NCBI RefSeq assembly: GCF_042680605.1 | Contig: NZ_JBHUEE010000011.1 | Coordinates: 1 to 64,000 of the forward strand | DNA length: 64,000 bases | Direction: 5' to 3' | From: Allobogoriella deserti | GTDB lineage: Bacteria; Actinomycetota; Actinomycetes; Actinomycetales; Actinomycetaceae | Part shown: one piece after another, positions 1 to 8,426 of the stretch | Layout of the letters: every line of letters begins with the position of its first letter | Numbering within the stretch: the stretch's first letter is position 1 | The notes under the pieces: generated by a model | Seen by the model: the letters and a program-made list of their open reading frames with translations, nothing else | What the model was told of the DNA's origin: nothing | The model's database searches: none | Made by a program: the position numbers and the translations under genes

Positions 1-261
1 GGCCGCGGAGAACAACCCCAGCGTGACCGCTTCCAGGCGCCGGCGGGCCTGCTCGGCCGCATCGATCGCCTCGAGGATCTCCGCCGAGGCCAGGCCGCCG
101 GCCTCGACCTCGGCCAGCGCGGCCAACTGCTCGATGATCACCGCGAACCGCTGCGCCACCGACAACCCCGCCCCCGCCTCCGCCTCAGTGCCGGTGCCAG
201 TGCCGATATCGGTCTCGGTCTCGGTCTCGGTCTCGTGGGGAGGCTCGATCGTCGTCGTCAT
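1..261 (-). CDS. DUF222 / 13E12-repeat family protein, 5' part only
   Basis: The first 87 codons are present and the gene runs off the left edge with no stop. After a Glu-Thr/Gly-Thr rich leader, the residues LSVAQRFAVIIEQLAALAEV and the following RRRLEAVTLGLFSAA resemble the start of DUF222 (13E12 repeat) proteins. These actinobacterial proteins usually carry a C-terminal HNH nuclease domain, which is not in view here. The ATG at 261 is preceded by a purine-rich GGAAGGGAGAGG. A LexA-type box lies upstream at 380-395, which agrees with the known SOS regulation of many mycobacterial 13E12 genes. The molecular function of the family is not settled. Confidence 0.7.
   Translation of the reverse strand, partial: MTTTIEPPHETETETETDIGTGTGTEAEAGAGLSVAQRFAVIIEQLAALAEVEAGGLASAEILEAIDAAEQARRRLEAVTLGLFSAA
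211..234. repeat. four tandem copies of hexamer GGTCTC
   Basis: GGTCTC occurs four times head to tail. On the coding (minus) strand it encodes Glu-Thr dipeptides in the leader of the DUF222 gene. The unit is a multiple of three, so copy-number change would only lengthen or shorten the ET run and would not switch the frame. Confidence 0.8.
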
Positions 262-373
262 CGACCCTCTCCCTTCCTCTCCACCAGGCGAGAACTCCGA
301 ACCCCCGGGGGGCCGGTGACGCCCGTCCGGGTCAGGCCGTGCGCCTCGGTGCGTGTGCCATTGACCTACCCAC

Positions 374-403
374 ACAGTATCGAACACGCGTACGACATGT
401 CGA
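374..403 (-). promoter_or_regulatory. LexA/SOS box inside a promoter for the DUF222 gene
   Basis: TCGAACACGCGTACGA at 380-395 matches the mycobacterial-type SOS consensus TCGAAC-N4-GTTCGA at 11 of 12 fixed positions. On the minus strand it fills the spacer between a possible -35 (TCGACA, 398-403) and a good -10 (TACTGT, 374-379), with 18 bases between them. LexA bound here would block the promoter. The start codon is about 105 bases downstream of the expected transcription start. Confidence 0.65.
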
Positions 404-517
404 GGTTTTCCGCGACATTCCGCCAAATCTGTGGACAGCACGGCAACTCAACCCACCTGTGGAAACCGAGGCAAGTGGGTCACGGGTGGGCCTCGGCCAG
501 TACCCCGGTACCAGCGC

Positions 518-736
518 TCACTCGCGCGGCGGGTGCTCCCCCGACAGCGCCTGGATGACGACGGCCGCGCCGAACAACGCCGCCCCGAGCGGGATCAGGC
601 CCGTCCGGACGATCGTCAGCACCACGCTGAGGACGCGCATGCCGGGCTCCGCACTCGCGTTCACCGCGCCGGCGAGGGCGGTGTACAGGTCGGGCCCGAC
701 GGCGACGAGAAACCCGCCCACGACGAACAGGGCCAC
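518..736 (-). CDS. small two-helix membrane protein, unknown function
   Basis: A 72-residue product is predicted from a GTG start. It has two clear hydrophobic segments, around residues 2-22 (LFVVGGFLVAVGPDLYTALA) and 35-62 (VLSVVLTIVRTGLIPLGAALFGAAVVIQAL), and a short charged tail. A GAAGAAG stretch about 15 bases before the GTG is rather far for a ribosome site, so the start is uncertain. I do not recognise a family. The regular hydrophobic pattern in only this frame is the main support. Confidence 0.45.
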   Translation of the reverse strand: MALFVVGGFLVAVGPDLYTALAGAVNASAEPGMRVLSVVLTIVRTGLIPLGAALFGAAVVIQALSGEHPPRE

Positions 737-914
737 CGCCCAGCCGACAGACTTCTTCGCGATCGGATATGCACCGTTGGGCCTCCAGCATCGACGGCAC
801 CGGTCCCGCCTGTGTATCGCACCGCCCAGCCGGCCGTGGCCCGAATGACCGGACCACGGTTTCGGGGCCGCCTCATGCCCACCGTGCTAGCCATGCCCGT
901 GCCCCCAGGGGAAC

Positions 915-956
915 AGGCCGGCCGCCCAGAGAAGCAGGCCGGCCGTCCAGAGAAAC
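915..956. repeat. 21-bp tandem repeat, two copies
   Basis: Two adjacent 21-base units (915-935 and 936-956) start with AGGCCGGCCG and contain CCAGAGAA; they differ at two positions. A truncated third unit (GGGCCGCC) runs into the hairpin that follows. No coding role is visible. Confidence 0.75.
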
Positions 957-959
957 GGG

Positions 960-994
960 CCGCCCCTCCGGTCGTCGATCGACCGGAGGGGCGG
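960..994. terminator. hairpin terminator downstream of the GH172 operon
   Basis: Perfect 15-bp arms CCGCCCCTCCGGTCG (960-974) and CGACCGGAGGGGCGG (980-994) flank a 5-base loop. It lies 64 bases beyond the GH172 stop codon in the leftward direction. There is no T-tract, which is usual for G+C-rich actinobacterial terminators. Confidence 0.7.
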
Positions 995-1058
995 GTTCCC
1001 GGTGAGCTCCCTGCGTCAGCACACGCGCGACGTCAGCGAGCGAACCACGTCAGCTCTG

Positions 1059-3563
1059 TCAGCTCAGCGCGTCGTAGCGCGCCGCAGACCACGGCGCGGC
1101 GTCCTCCACCGGCGTCAACGTGACGTCGATGGTGCGCTCACCCCGGGTGACGGCTGTCGGGATCTCGAAGGAGTCCTCCAGCCAGCGGTGGGTCTCGTTG
1201 CCCAGTGGCTGGCGCCACAGGCCCACGTCCTGCCCGTTGACCCTCACGTGTGCGGCCTGCAAGGCCTCGCTCTGGTCCGCGAGGCGACGCAGCCGGACGT
1301 CGTCGGCACCCGGTTCGATCTCGAGCGTGAACGAGACCTGCGACGCACCGTTCTCGACCCGCTCCGTGAAATCGACGTCGTCGAAGTCGCCCTCGAAGGT
1401 CGACGTGAGCGTGCTGACCTCACCGTCCGAGGTGTAGTCGTGCGCCGCCTCGCTCTCGGCGGAGCCCACATCGACCGTGTCGGTCACCTGGAGCGTCGAG
1501 TCGCCCTCGTGCCCGTACCAGAACGCGGTCGAGCCGTAGTGCGCCGGTTCGTTCGCCGTCGGACCGTGCTCGATCCCGAACCGGAGGGAGGATCCGAACG
1601 CCACCGCGTCACCGATCATCAACCGGTAGGCCGCATCGCACTGGTACTCGCACCCGAAGGAGCGGGTCTCCATCTCCGGCGCACCGTTCATCGGTGCGGA
1701 GAAGTGCTGGCGGTTGAAGTACCAGCCGCCCTGGTAGAAGTCCTCCGAGCCGGTGCCGTGGATCTGCGGCGTGCGCGAGCCGTCGACGTACACACGCTCA
1801 TCACCCTCGAGGTAGTTGCGGATGTTCCCGCTGGTGATGTGTCCCTCCATGGTGTGGTTGACCCCGACGAACTTGCCGGTGCCCTCGACGTCCAGGAAGA
1901 CCCAGTCCTCGCCGTCGACGGTGTCGCCCTCGTGCGACGTCGCCCGGAAATAGCCCTGTCCACCGTCACTCAGTCCGGCGGCCCGACCGCGGTTGCGGTC
2001 GAACGTCACCGACGCGTCACCGGAGGAGAGGGTGTGCTCGGAGGTGTTGACCAGCTCGACCGTGGCGCCCCGCAGGAAGGGCATGGGCCACCACGAGTAG
2101 TACGAGCCGTCCTCACCGGTCTCCATCGCATACATCAGTGACTGGACGTCGGCCTCGCCGAGACCGGAGCCGAAGAACTCGCCCACGGGTGCGTCGACCG
2201 TCTGCTCGCCGTCGAAACTCATCCGCAGCCGCAGCCCCTGCAGCAGCTCGTCGGAACGGATCACCTCGTCCTCGTCGGAGCGGTCGGGCGGCAGCTGATA
2301 GGTCTGCTGCCCCTGCCAGGTCTGCTCGACGATCTCGTAGTCGTGCTCGGCCTCACTGGCTCGCGCCTCGTCCGAGGGCCCGACGTCGAGCTCGTCGGTG
2401 CGGACCGGCTCACCACCGACCACCGAGTCGACCCAGTACCGGAACTCGGAGTAGTCGATACCGGCGGAGACGAACTCGTTGCGGACGGTGATCTCGCTCT
2501 TGCCGGCCGTGACCGAGGCCGGCAGATCCACCGTCTGGCTGACCCACCCCGTCGAAGGCTCGACCGGATCCCACGTGCCGACCTGCTCGCCGTCGACGTA
2601 GACGTTCGCGCGCTGGTCGGTCGAGATGGTGTCGAACCGCCGGGTGAGCTGGACGCCCTCGTTGTCCGGATCGATGGCCACGGTGAACGTCGAGGAGCCG
2701 GTGAACGCGCGGCCGTCATCGGTGACGGTCTCACCCACCGGCGAGCCGATGATCTCCGGCAGTCGCAGGCGCAGTTCGTCGACCACGCCAGGTCCATGGG
2801 TGTCGAGCAGTCGCACACGCTCGCCGGGAGCGAGGGAGAAGTCGCGGTCCGTGGTGCGCGGGCGGACCGAGGCCGGCTTCGGGTCCTCCTCGCCCCACGT
2901 CTGCGCTGCGGCCAGCACGTCCTCCGGAACCTCGGCGGGGTCGAACGTGGAGATTCCCTCCGCCGTCGGGAAGGTGCGGTGCGAGACGTGGTAGAAGAAC
3001 GGGTTCGACGACGTCGAGATGCGCATCGACTCCCGGTACGGCATGGGCACGCGGATGTAGACGCCGCCCGAGGACTGATCCGCGTTGGCGACGAACGGGT
3101 GGACGAACGGCTCCCCCACCGAGCCGTCGACCACGTCCTGCAGCGGAGCCTCGAGCACCGTCTCGCCGTCGAGCTCGATCCGGATGTCACCGGTGGCGGA
3201 GACGTTGCCGCCGTCGCGGGTGAACCAGATCGACTGCACCTCGCCGGCGCCGTCGTCCTCGGCGAGGACACAGCCGGAAGCATCCTCACGCAGGCATGAG
3301 TAGGTGCCCTCGAAGCCGTCGTTGTTGCCGCCGGTGCGGTCGAAACTGGAGAACTGGTGCGTCTGCACCCCGTTCGTCAGTTCCGGCAGTCGGTCGAGGT
3401 GGCGGTAGGTCTCCCACCCCACCGGTCCGACGCCGGGCGGCTGGCCGTCCTCGTGCGGTGTGGCCTGTGCGGCGGCGGCAGTCATGCTGGTGGCCGCGAG
3501 CGCAGCCGTCGACGCGACTGCGCCGAGCAGTCGGGATCGTCTGGCGATGCGTGGCAAGGTCAC
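1059..3563 (-). CDS. secreted glycoside hydrolase family 172 (DUF2961) protein
   Basis: The product has 834 residues. Its start is a GTG that overlaps the stop of the binding-protein gene (GTGA), with GGGAGGG just upstream. The N-terminus is a typical export signal: RIARRSRLLG, a hydrophobic Ala-rich stretch, and a likely cut after AQA near residue 35. The DUF2961 signature GTGSEDFYQGGWYF is at about 601-614. Two beta-rich segments with similar wording (VYVDGEQVGTWDP near 315 and VRVNGQDVGLWRQP near 780) look like duplicated jelly-roll or carbohydrate-binding parts. Known GH172 members act on fructofuranose or D-arabinofuranose linkages (difructose-dianhydride I synthase/hydrolase and exo-alpha-D-arabinofuranosidases). 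Being last in an operon with a ribose-type importer, it probably releases a furanose sugar outside the cell for uptake. The exact substrate is inferred. Confidence 0.85.
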   Translation of the reverse strand: MTLPRIARRSRLLGAVASTAALAATSMTAAAAQATPHEDGQPPGVGPVGWETYRHLDRLPELTNGVQTHQFSSFDRTGGNNDGFEGTYSCLREDASGCVLAEDDGAGEVQSIWFTRDGGNVSATGDIRIELDGETVLEAPLQDVVDGSVGEPFVHPFVANADQSSGGVYIRVPMPYRESMRISTSSNPFFYHVSHRTFPTAEGISTFDPAEVPEDVLAAAQTWGEEDPKPASVRPRTTDRDFSLAPGERVRLLDTHGPGVVDELRLRLPEIIGSPVGETVTDDGRAFTGSSTFTVAIDPDNEGVQLTRRFDTISTDQRANVYVDGEQVGTWDPVEPSTGWVSQTVDLPASVTAGKSEITVRNEFVSAGIDYSEFRYWVDSVVGGEPVRTDELDVGPSDEARASEAEHDYEIVEQTWQGQQTYQLPPDRSDEDEVIRSDELLQGLRLRMSFDGEQTVDAPVGEFFGSGLGEADVQSLMYAMETGEDGSYYSWWPMPFLRGATVELVNTSEHTLSSGDASVTFDRNRGRAAGLSDGGQGYFRATSHEGDTVDGEDWVFLDVEGTGKFVGVNHTMEGHITSGNIRNYLEGDERVYVDGSRTPQIHGTGSEDFYQGGWYFNRQHFSAPMNGAPEMETRSFGCEYQCDAAYRLMIGDAVAFGSSLRFGIEHGPTANEPAHYGSTAFWYGHEGDSTLQVTDTVDVGSAESEAAHDYTSDGEVSTLTSTFEGDFDDVDFTERVENGASQVSFTLEIEPGADDVRLRRLADQSEALQAAHVRVNGQDVGLWRQPLGNETHRWLEDSFEIPTAVTRGERTIDVTLTPVEDAAPWSAARYDALS

Positions 3564-4600
3564 TGCCCTCCCAGTTCGGTGTACAGCTCGGATGCGTTCT
3601 CCTGGGTCACGAGTTGGGTCTCGAGGATCTGCTCCTTCTCCACGTCGGCGCACTCGATGAGGATTTGCTCGGCCGTCTCGACCGCCTCCCGGCCGCCGGT
3701 CGGGTACACGAAGGTCGCGGACAGTCGGCCCTCCTCGACGGCCTTGATCCCGCCCGAGGGGATGGGAAGCGCGTCGATGCCGATGAAGTCGATCTCGTCC
3801 GTGCGGCCGGCGGACTCGGCGGCGAGATAGGCCCCTTCCGCCATCGGGTCGTTGTGGGCGTACACGACGTCGATGTCCGGGTTGGCCTGGTAGATCGCGT
3901 CCGCCTGGCTCTGCCCCTCCGCCCGGAGCCAGTTGCCGACCCCTTCGGCGATGATCTCGACGCCGTCGTTGCCGCTGATGCCCTCGGCGAAGCCCTGCGA
4001 CCGCTCCTGGGCCGGCGTGGAGCCCGGCAACCCCTTGAGCTCGACGACGTTCCCGCCGTCGGGCAGCAATTCTTCGGCCACGTACTCGCCGGCCGCGCGA
4101 CCGATCTCCGCGTTGTCGGCGCCGATGAACTGGGTGTAGGAGTCACCCTCGATCTTGCGGTCGAGGACGATGACCGGCACCCCCTCGTTGTAGGCACGTT
4201 CGACGACGGCGGTCAGCGGGGCGGCCTCGTTCGGGCTGATGATGAGCAGATCGATTCCCTGCGCCAGGAAGTTCTCGACGTCGCTGACCTGTGTGGAGTT
4301 GTCCTGGGCCGCGTCGGCGAAGGCCACCTCGAACTGCGGGATGTCCTCGGCGGCCGCGCGGATGTCGTCGTCCATCTGCTGCCGGTACGGCTCCCCGACG
4401 TTGGCCTGGCTCATACCGATGAGGTAGTCGCCGTCGGGCCCTTCGCACTCGGCGGCGGTGTCCTCGCCACCCTCGCCGTCGTCGACGCCGGGAGCGTCGG
4501 ACTCGGTCCCGCACGCCGCCAGCGCAAGGGCGCCGGTGAGCAGGAGGCCGACGCCCGCGCTGCGCCGTCGTGCGGATGTGGCCGGTGTGGTTCGTGCCAT
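3560..4600 (-). CDS. ribose-type sugar ABC transporter, substrate-binding lipoprotein
   Basis: A 346-residue lipoprotein with lipobox LALAACG (Cys near 30), a short Asp/Glu-rich linker and a periplasmic-binding (Peripla_BP_4) fold. Recognisable family pieces are IGMSQANVGEPYRQQM, VIVLDRKIEG, FIGADNAEIGRAAGEYV, VVYAHNDPMAEGAYLA and IDFIGIDALP. It resembles the galactofuranose/ribose-binding branch (YtfQ/RbsB) more than classical xylose or glucose binders. The ATG has GGAG 8 bases upstream. The stop overlaps the GH172 start, so the two are translationally coupled. It captures the sugar at the membrane surface and delivers it to the permease encoded immediately upstream. Confidence 0.9.
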   Translation of the reverse strand: MARTTPATSARRRSAGVGLLLTGALALAACGTESDAPGVDDGEGGEDTAAECEGPDGDYLIGMSQANVGEPYRQQMDDDIRAAAEDIPQFEVAFADAAQDNSTQVSDVENFLAQGIDLLIISPNEAAPLTAVVERAYNEGVPVIVLDRKIEGDSYTQFIGADNAEIGRAAGEYVAEELLPDGGNVVELKGLPGSTPAQERSQGFAEGISGNDGVEIIAEGVGNWLRAEGQSQADAIYQANPDIDVVYAHNDPMAEGAYLAAESAGRTDEIDFIGIDALPIPSGGIKAVEEGRLSATFVYPTGGREAVETAEQILIECADVEKEQILETQLVTQENASELYTELGGQ

Positions 4601-4617
4601 GGTGGCGTCTCCTTCGA

Positions 4618-5646
4618 CTATCTCTGTCCGGGGCGGAAGGCCTGAACACCGGCGGCGACGACGATGATCACGCCCTTGATCAGCAACTGAACGTTGGAGT
4701 CGATGTTGTTCAGCGCAAGGATGTTGTTGAGGACGCCGAGCAGAACCGCGCCGGCGATGGTCCCGGGAATGGACCCGATCCCGCCCATCAGACTGGTGCC
4801 CCCGATGACGACGGCGGCGATGGCGTCCAGCTCGTAGCCGATTCCGTCGTTCGGACTGCCCTGATTGAGCTGGCCGGCGTGGATGATGCCGGCCAGGGCG
4901 GAGAGCAGGCCGGCGATCGCGAACACTGCGATCTTGACCCGGCGCGTGTTGATGCCCGAGAGACGGGCCGCGCGCTCGTTGCCGCCGAGGGCGTAGACGT
5001 GGCGGGCGAAGACCGTGTGGCGGACCACGAGGACCGCGATGACACCGACGGCGAGAAAGATCAGTGCGGGGATCGGCACCGTGCCGTTGAACGTACGTGA
5101 GTTGAGCAGCGCGAAGGCCTCCGGCGCGGTCCCCGGACCGTCCCCGTAGGCGATGGGCACGCCCTGCCCGCCCGACCAGATCCGGGCCAGCCCGCGGGCG
5201 ATCTGCAGGCCGGCGAGGGTGACGATGAAGGCCTGGATGCCGAACGTCGCGGTGATGAAGCCCTGCACGGCGCCGAAGGCGAGCCCGATCGCCAGCACGA
5301 TCGCCACCGCCGGCAGGACGCCTAAGCCATTGACCATGAGCAGACTGGCTGAGCCTGTGGCGGCGAGACCGAGCACAGCGCCCACCGAGAGGTCGATGCC
5401 ACCGACGAGGATCACGAACGTCATCCCGATGGCGATGATCCCGATCTCCGAGGTCGCCCGGATGATGTTCAGCAGGTTCTCCGGGGCGAGGAAGACGACG
5501 TCGCCACCACGCCGCGGCGAGAAGATCACGGCCGCGAGGACCACGAGGATCAGCGCCAGGTAGCTCTGCACGGCGAAGACCTTGGCGGGGATCACGAATC
5601 GCCGACGGGTGGTCCCCTCGGTCGCCGGCGTCGCTGTCTGAGTCAT
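4618..5646 (-). CDS. ribose-type sugar ABC transporter permease
   Basis: A 342-residue inner-membrane protein of the RbsC/YtfT (BPD_transp_2) family with about eight to ten hydrophobic segments. The typical motif ILVGGIDLSVGAVLGLAA is near residues 85-102, and GGTSLMGGIGSIPGTIAGA is toward the C-terminus. The ATG overlaps the stop of the ATPase gene (ATGA), as expected for an RbsA-RbsC pair. It forms the channel through which the sugar captured by the lipoprotein enters. Confidence 0.92.
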   Translation of the reverse strand: MTQTATPATEGTTRRRFVIPAKVFAVQSYLALILVVLAAVIFSPRRGGDVVFLAPENLLNIIRATSEIGIIAIGMTFVILVGGIDLSVGAVLGLAATGSASLLMVNGLGVLPAVAIVLAIGLAFGAVQGFITATFGIQAFIVTLAGLQIARGLARIWSGGQGVPIAYGDGPGTAPEAFALLNSRTFNGTVPIPALIFLAVGVIAVLVVRHTVFARHVYALGGNERAARLSGINTRRVKIAVFAIAGLLSALAGIIHAGQLNQGSPNDGIGYELDAIAAVVIGGTSLMGGIGSIPGTIAGAVLLGVLNNILALNNIDSNVQLLIKGVIIVVAAGVQAFRPGQR

Positions 5647-7187
5647 ACCGCCTCCGTCTCTCGCTCGGTGGGCAGGGCAGCGGCGGCGAGGATGGTCTCC
5701 TCGTCCGCCTCGGATCGGTCGAAGGTGTCGACGACGCGGCCGCCGCGCAGGACGGCGATGCGGTCGCACAGGCCGACGAGCTCCCCGACCTCGGACGAGG
5801 CGACAAGGACGCTGAGGCCGGTCTCGGTGAGGTCCGCGAGCAGGTGGTAGACCTCGGACTTCGCACCGATGTCGACTCCGCGCGTGGGCTCGTCGAGCAG
5901 GAGGATCCGCGGTTCGCGGAGCAGGTTGCGGGCGAAGACGACCTTCTGCTGGTTGCCACCGGACAACGTCCCGACGATGGCCTCGCCGGTCGGGGTCTTG
6001 ATGCTCAGGCGCTCGATCGAGGCCCGGACGGCGCTGCGCTCGCCGCTACGACGGCGCAGGCCGAGGCGGGCGAGTTCACGCAGAGCGCTGAGGACGATGT
6101 TGGCACCGACCGACTGCTGCATCACGAGCCCGGCGGCACGGCGGTCCTCCGGGACCAGCCCGATGCCGAGACGGAGCGCTCGCCGCGGGGAGGTCAGGCG
6201 GACCGGGCTGCCGTCGATCTCCACCGTGCCGGTGAGTTTCTCGCCCGCGAGACCGTAGAGCGCCTCGAGCAGTTCGGTGCGCCCCGAACCGAGGAGGCCG
6301 GCGAGTCCGAGGATCTCTCCGCGGCGGACCTCGAGGTCGATGCCGGCCGGCTCCCGGCGGGGCGAGAGCGGGTCGCGCGGGACCGCCAGACCCCGCACCG
6401 TCAGCCGGACGTCCCCAGCGGGCGCGGGTCGTCGCGGGAAGATCTCCTCGACCGACCGGCCGATCATCAGGCGGATGACTTCACTGGGGTCGGCACCGGC
6501 GATGTCGACGGTCCCGACGTGCTCACCGTCACGCAGCACGGTCGCGCGGTCCGCGATCTCGGTGATCTCGTCGAGGCGGTGCGAGATGTAGATGACGGCG
6601 ACGCCCTGCCGGCGCAGCACGGGGAGCAGCGCGAAGAGGGTGCGGACCTCGGCGTCGGACAGGGCCGACGTCGGTTCGTCCATGACGAGGATTCGTGCCT
6701 CCAGCCGCAGCGCCTTGGCGATGGCGACCATCTGCTGCTCGCCTACCCGCAGCGACTGGACCTGGGTGTCGGGGTCGATGTCGATCCCCAGATCGGACAG
6801 CAGTGCCCCGGCCCGCTCGCGCATGGCGGAACGGTCGGCGAGGCCGATGGCGCGGCGCGGCTCGTCGCCGAGGAAGATGTTCCCGGCCACCGTGCCCTGG
6901 GGCACGAGGTCGAGTTCCTGGTGGATCATCGCGACGCCGGCGCGCTGGGCGTCCGCCGGCGAGCTGAATCGATGTTCGGTGCCGTCGACCACGATGCGCC
7001 CGGCGTCGGGGACGACGACGCCGGAGAGCACGTTCATCAGGGTCGACTTGCCTGCGCCGTTCTCCCCGAGGAGGGCTAGTACCTCGCCGTCGTGCACGGT
7101 GAGGTCCACACCGCGCAGCGCTCGGACCCCGCCGAAGCTCTTGGCGATGCCCTCCATGCGTAACCGCGGTGGTGCGGCCTCGGACAC
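5643..7187 (-). CDS. ribose-type sugar ABC transporter ATP-binding protein (two NBDs)
   Basis: 514 residues, the usual length for RbsA/MglA-type double ATPases. The first domain has Walker A GENGAGKST near 41-49 and the D-loop region VMDEPTSALSD. The second has the normally degenerate P-loop GLLGSGRTELLEALYG and an intact LSGGNQQKV signature followed by LLLDEPTRGVD. The GTG start is 6 bases after AGTGGAGG. It is the first gene of the leftward operon ATPase-permease-binding protein-GH172. No repressor gene is adjacent, but a LacI-like dyad lies upstream at 7252-7263. Confidence 0.92.
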   Translation of the reverse strand: MSEAAPPRLRMEGIAKSFGGVRALRGVDLTVHDGEVLALLGENGAGKSTLMNVLSGVVVPDAGRIVVDGTEHRFSSPADAQRAGVAMIHQELDLVPQGTVAGNIFLGDEPRRAIGLADRSAMRERAGALLSDLGIDIDPDTQVQSLRVGEQQMVAIAKALRLEARILVMDEPTSALSDAEVRTLFALLPVLRRQGVAVIYISHRLDEITEIADRATVLRDGEHVGTVDIAGADPSEVIRLMIGRSVEEIFPRRPAPAGDVRLTVRGLAVPRDPLSPRREPAGIDLEVRRGEILGLAGLLGSGRTELLEALYGLAGEKLTGTVEIDGSPVRLTSPRRALRLGIGLVPEDRRAAGLVMQQSVGANIVLSALRELARLGLRRRSGERSAVRASIERLSIKTPTGEAIVGTLSGGNQQKVVFARNLLREPRILLLDEPTRGVDIGAKSEVYHLLADLTETGLSVLVASSEVGELVGLCDRIAVLRGGRVVDTFDRSEADEETILAAAALPTERETEAV

Positions 7188-7251
7188 ACTGCCTCCACTT
7201 CGAGGTCATCGGGCATTCGGACGTACCGGGTCGCTGCCGTCGCGCCGGGTA

Positions 7252-7263
7252 GTAATCGATTTC
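7252..7263. promoter_or_regulatory. possible LacI-type operator upstream of the sugar operon
   Basis: GTAATCGATTTC is a palindrome with one mismatched pair, centred on the CG dinucleotide common in LacI-family operators. It sits 65 bases upstream of the ATPase start codon. The assignment rests on form and position only. Confidence 0.3.
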
Positions 7264-7326
7264 CGCGTGAACCGTAGAAGCCTCGCCGGCGCGTGTCAAG
7301 GCGCGTCGGGTCCCGTTCCGCCCAGG

Positions 7327-8307
7327 TCAGGAGATGGGCAGATGGGTCCGGGCCGGCATCCGCGGGCCGCGCCGCGGTTGGCGGAGTCCGGCGAGCTCGA
7401 CCAGCCGTTGCACGCGGTATCGGTGCGGGCGGAACGGCTCGAGGAGCTCGGCCAGACCGTCGTCGTCGACGTCGAACCGCCCGGTCAGCGCCCAGCCGAT
7501 GTCCCGGGCGACGTTGTAGTCACCGAAGCTCACGGCGTCCGCGTCCCCGTGGGTGCGCACCCGCGTCTCGGCCGACGTCCACGGGCCGATCCCGGGCAAC
7601 GACCGCAGCCGCCGGTCCGCCTCGCGGGAGTCGGCATCCGCAGCCCGCTCCAGCGAGGGGGCGACCCGCGCGGCTGAGACGAGCGTGCGTGCCCGCTGTG
7701 GGCTGATGCCGAGCCGGAGCCAGGCGTAGGACGGAATGCGGGCGACCGTCTCCGGTGCCGGCGGCACCCACAGCCCCAGATCTCCGCCTGGTCCGGGGGC
7801 CCGGTCTCCGTGACCGCGGACCAGCCTCCGGTAGCCCGCGAACGCCTCGGAACCGGTGACCTTCTGTTCGATGATCGCGGGTACGAGTGCGTCCCAGACC
7901 ATGCCGGTGCGGGCGAGGCGCAGGTGGGCGAACCGGCGAGCCAGCTCCGCGACCACACGATGGTGTCCTGGTTCGAAGGATCGGGTGGCGTCCTCGGCAC
8001 CGAGGAGCGCGGGCACCTGGGCGACCGCCCAAGCGGCCCCAGCGCCCCAGGCGGCGGCCCGCACGTCGCCTCCGGCGAACTCGACGCGCAGGGTGGCCGC
8101 TCCCTCCGGGGTTCGCAGCCCCCGCCACCACACGCCGGCGCCGGTGCGGACAGTCGGGTCGGCCGGGCCGTGTTGAAGCACACCGAGCGTGGGGCCCGGG
8201 CGCAACGGCCACCCAGGGGTCCAACGGCGTTGCGCGTCCGCCGGCACGTGGGCCGCCGGCGCTGTCGTGGAGGGCACGCAGCAAGGGTAGGCACGAGGCG
8301 TCCACAT
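7327..8307 (-). CDS. DNA-3-methyladenine glycosylase II-like (HhH-GPD) protein
   Basis: The product has about 326 residues from the ATG at 8307; a GTG at 8277 is an alternative, and neither has a strong ribosome site. The helix-hairpin-helix LRSLPGIGPWTSAET is at about 233-247, and an Asp in DADAVSFGDYNVA (about 263) takes the place of the catalytic Asp of AlkA-like base-excision enzymes. Upstream, the segment MVWDALVPAIIEQKVTGSEA is typical of actinobacterial AlkA-like proteins. It would remove alkylated bases from DNA. It is divergent from a DNA ligase gene, forming a small repair locus. Confidence 0.8.
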   Translation of the reverse strand: MWTPRAYPCCVPSTTAPAAHVPADAQRRWTPGWPLRPGPTLGVLQHGPADPTVRTGAGVWWRGLRTPEGAATLRVEFAGGDVRAAAWGAGAAWAVAQVPALLGAEDATRSFEPGHHRVVAELARRFAHLRLARTGMVWDALVPAIIEQKVTGSEAFAGYRRLVRGHGDRAPGPGGDLGLWVPPAPETVARIPSYAWLRLGISPQRARTLVSAARVAPSLERAADADSREADRRLRSLPGIGPWTSAETRVRTHGDADAVSFGDYNVARDIGWALTGRFDVDDDGLAELLEPFRPHRYRVQRLVELAGLRQPRRGPRMPARTHLPIS

Positions 8308-8365
8308 CCGCGGGGCACAGGGTCCGGGGACACGCACGCCTGGGGCACCGCTTCTCGCGATCACC

Positions 8366-8399
8366 CCCGACGCCCGGCCGATCCCGACGCCCGGCCGAT
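8366..8399. repeat. perfect 17-bp tandem duplication upstream of the ligase
   Basis: CCCGACGCCCGGCCGAT occurs twice with no gap (8366-8382 and 8383-8399), in the short region between the divergent glycosylase and ligase genes. It may be part of the control region or a recent slip duplication. Confidence 0.8.
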
Positions 8400-8426
8400 G
8401 TGGGCGCACCGTGCCAGGATCGGACC

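Larger units (their letters stand above)
737..1058. other. intergenic region with short repeats and a terminator; no gene seen
   Basis: I find no convincing gene between the small membrane protein and the GH172 gene. The stretch holds a two-copy 21-bp tandem repeat at 915-956 and a strong hairpin at 960-994, which are listed separately. Confidence 0.6.

Noticed and set aside
3296..4645. Long plus-strand frame opposite the sugar-binding protein gene
   Set aside because: It mirrors the codon pattern of the real gene on the other strand and shows no recognisable domain.
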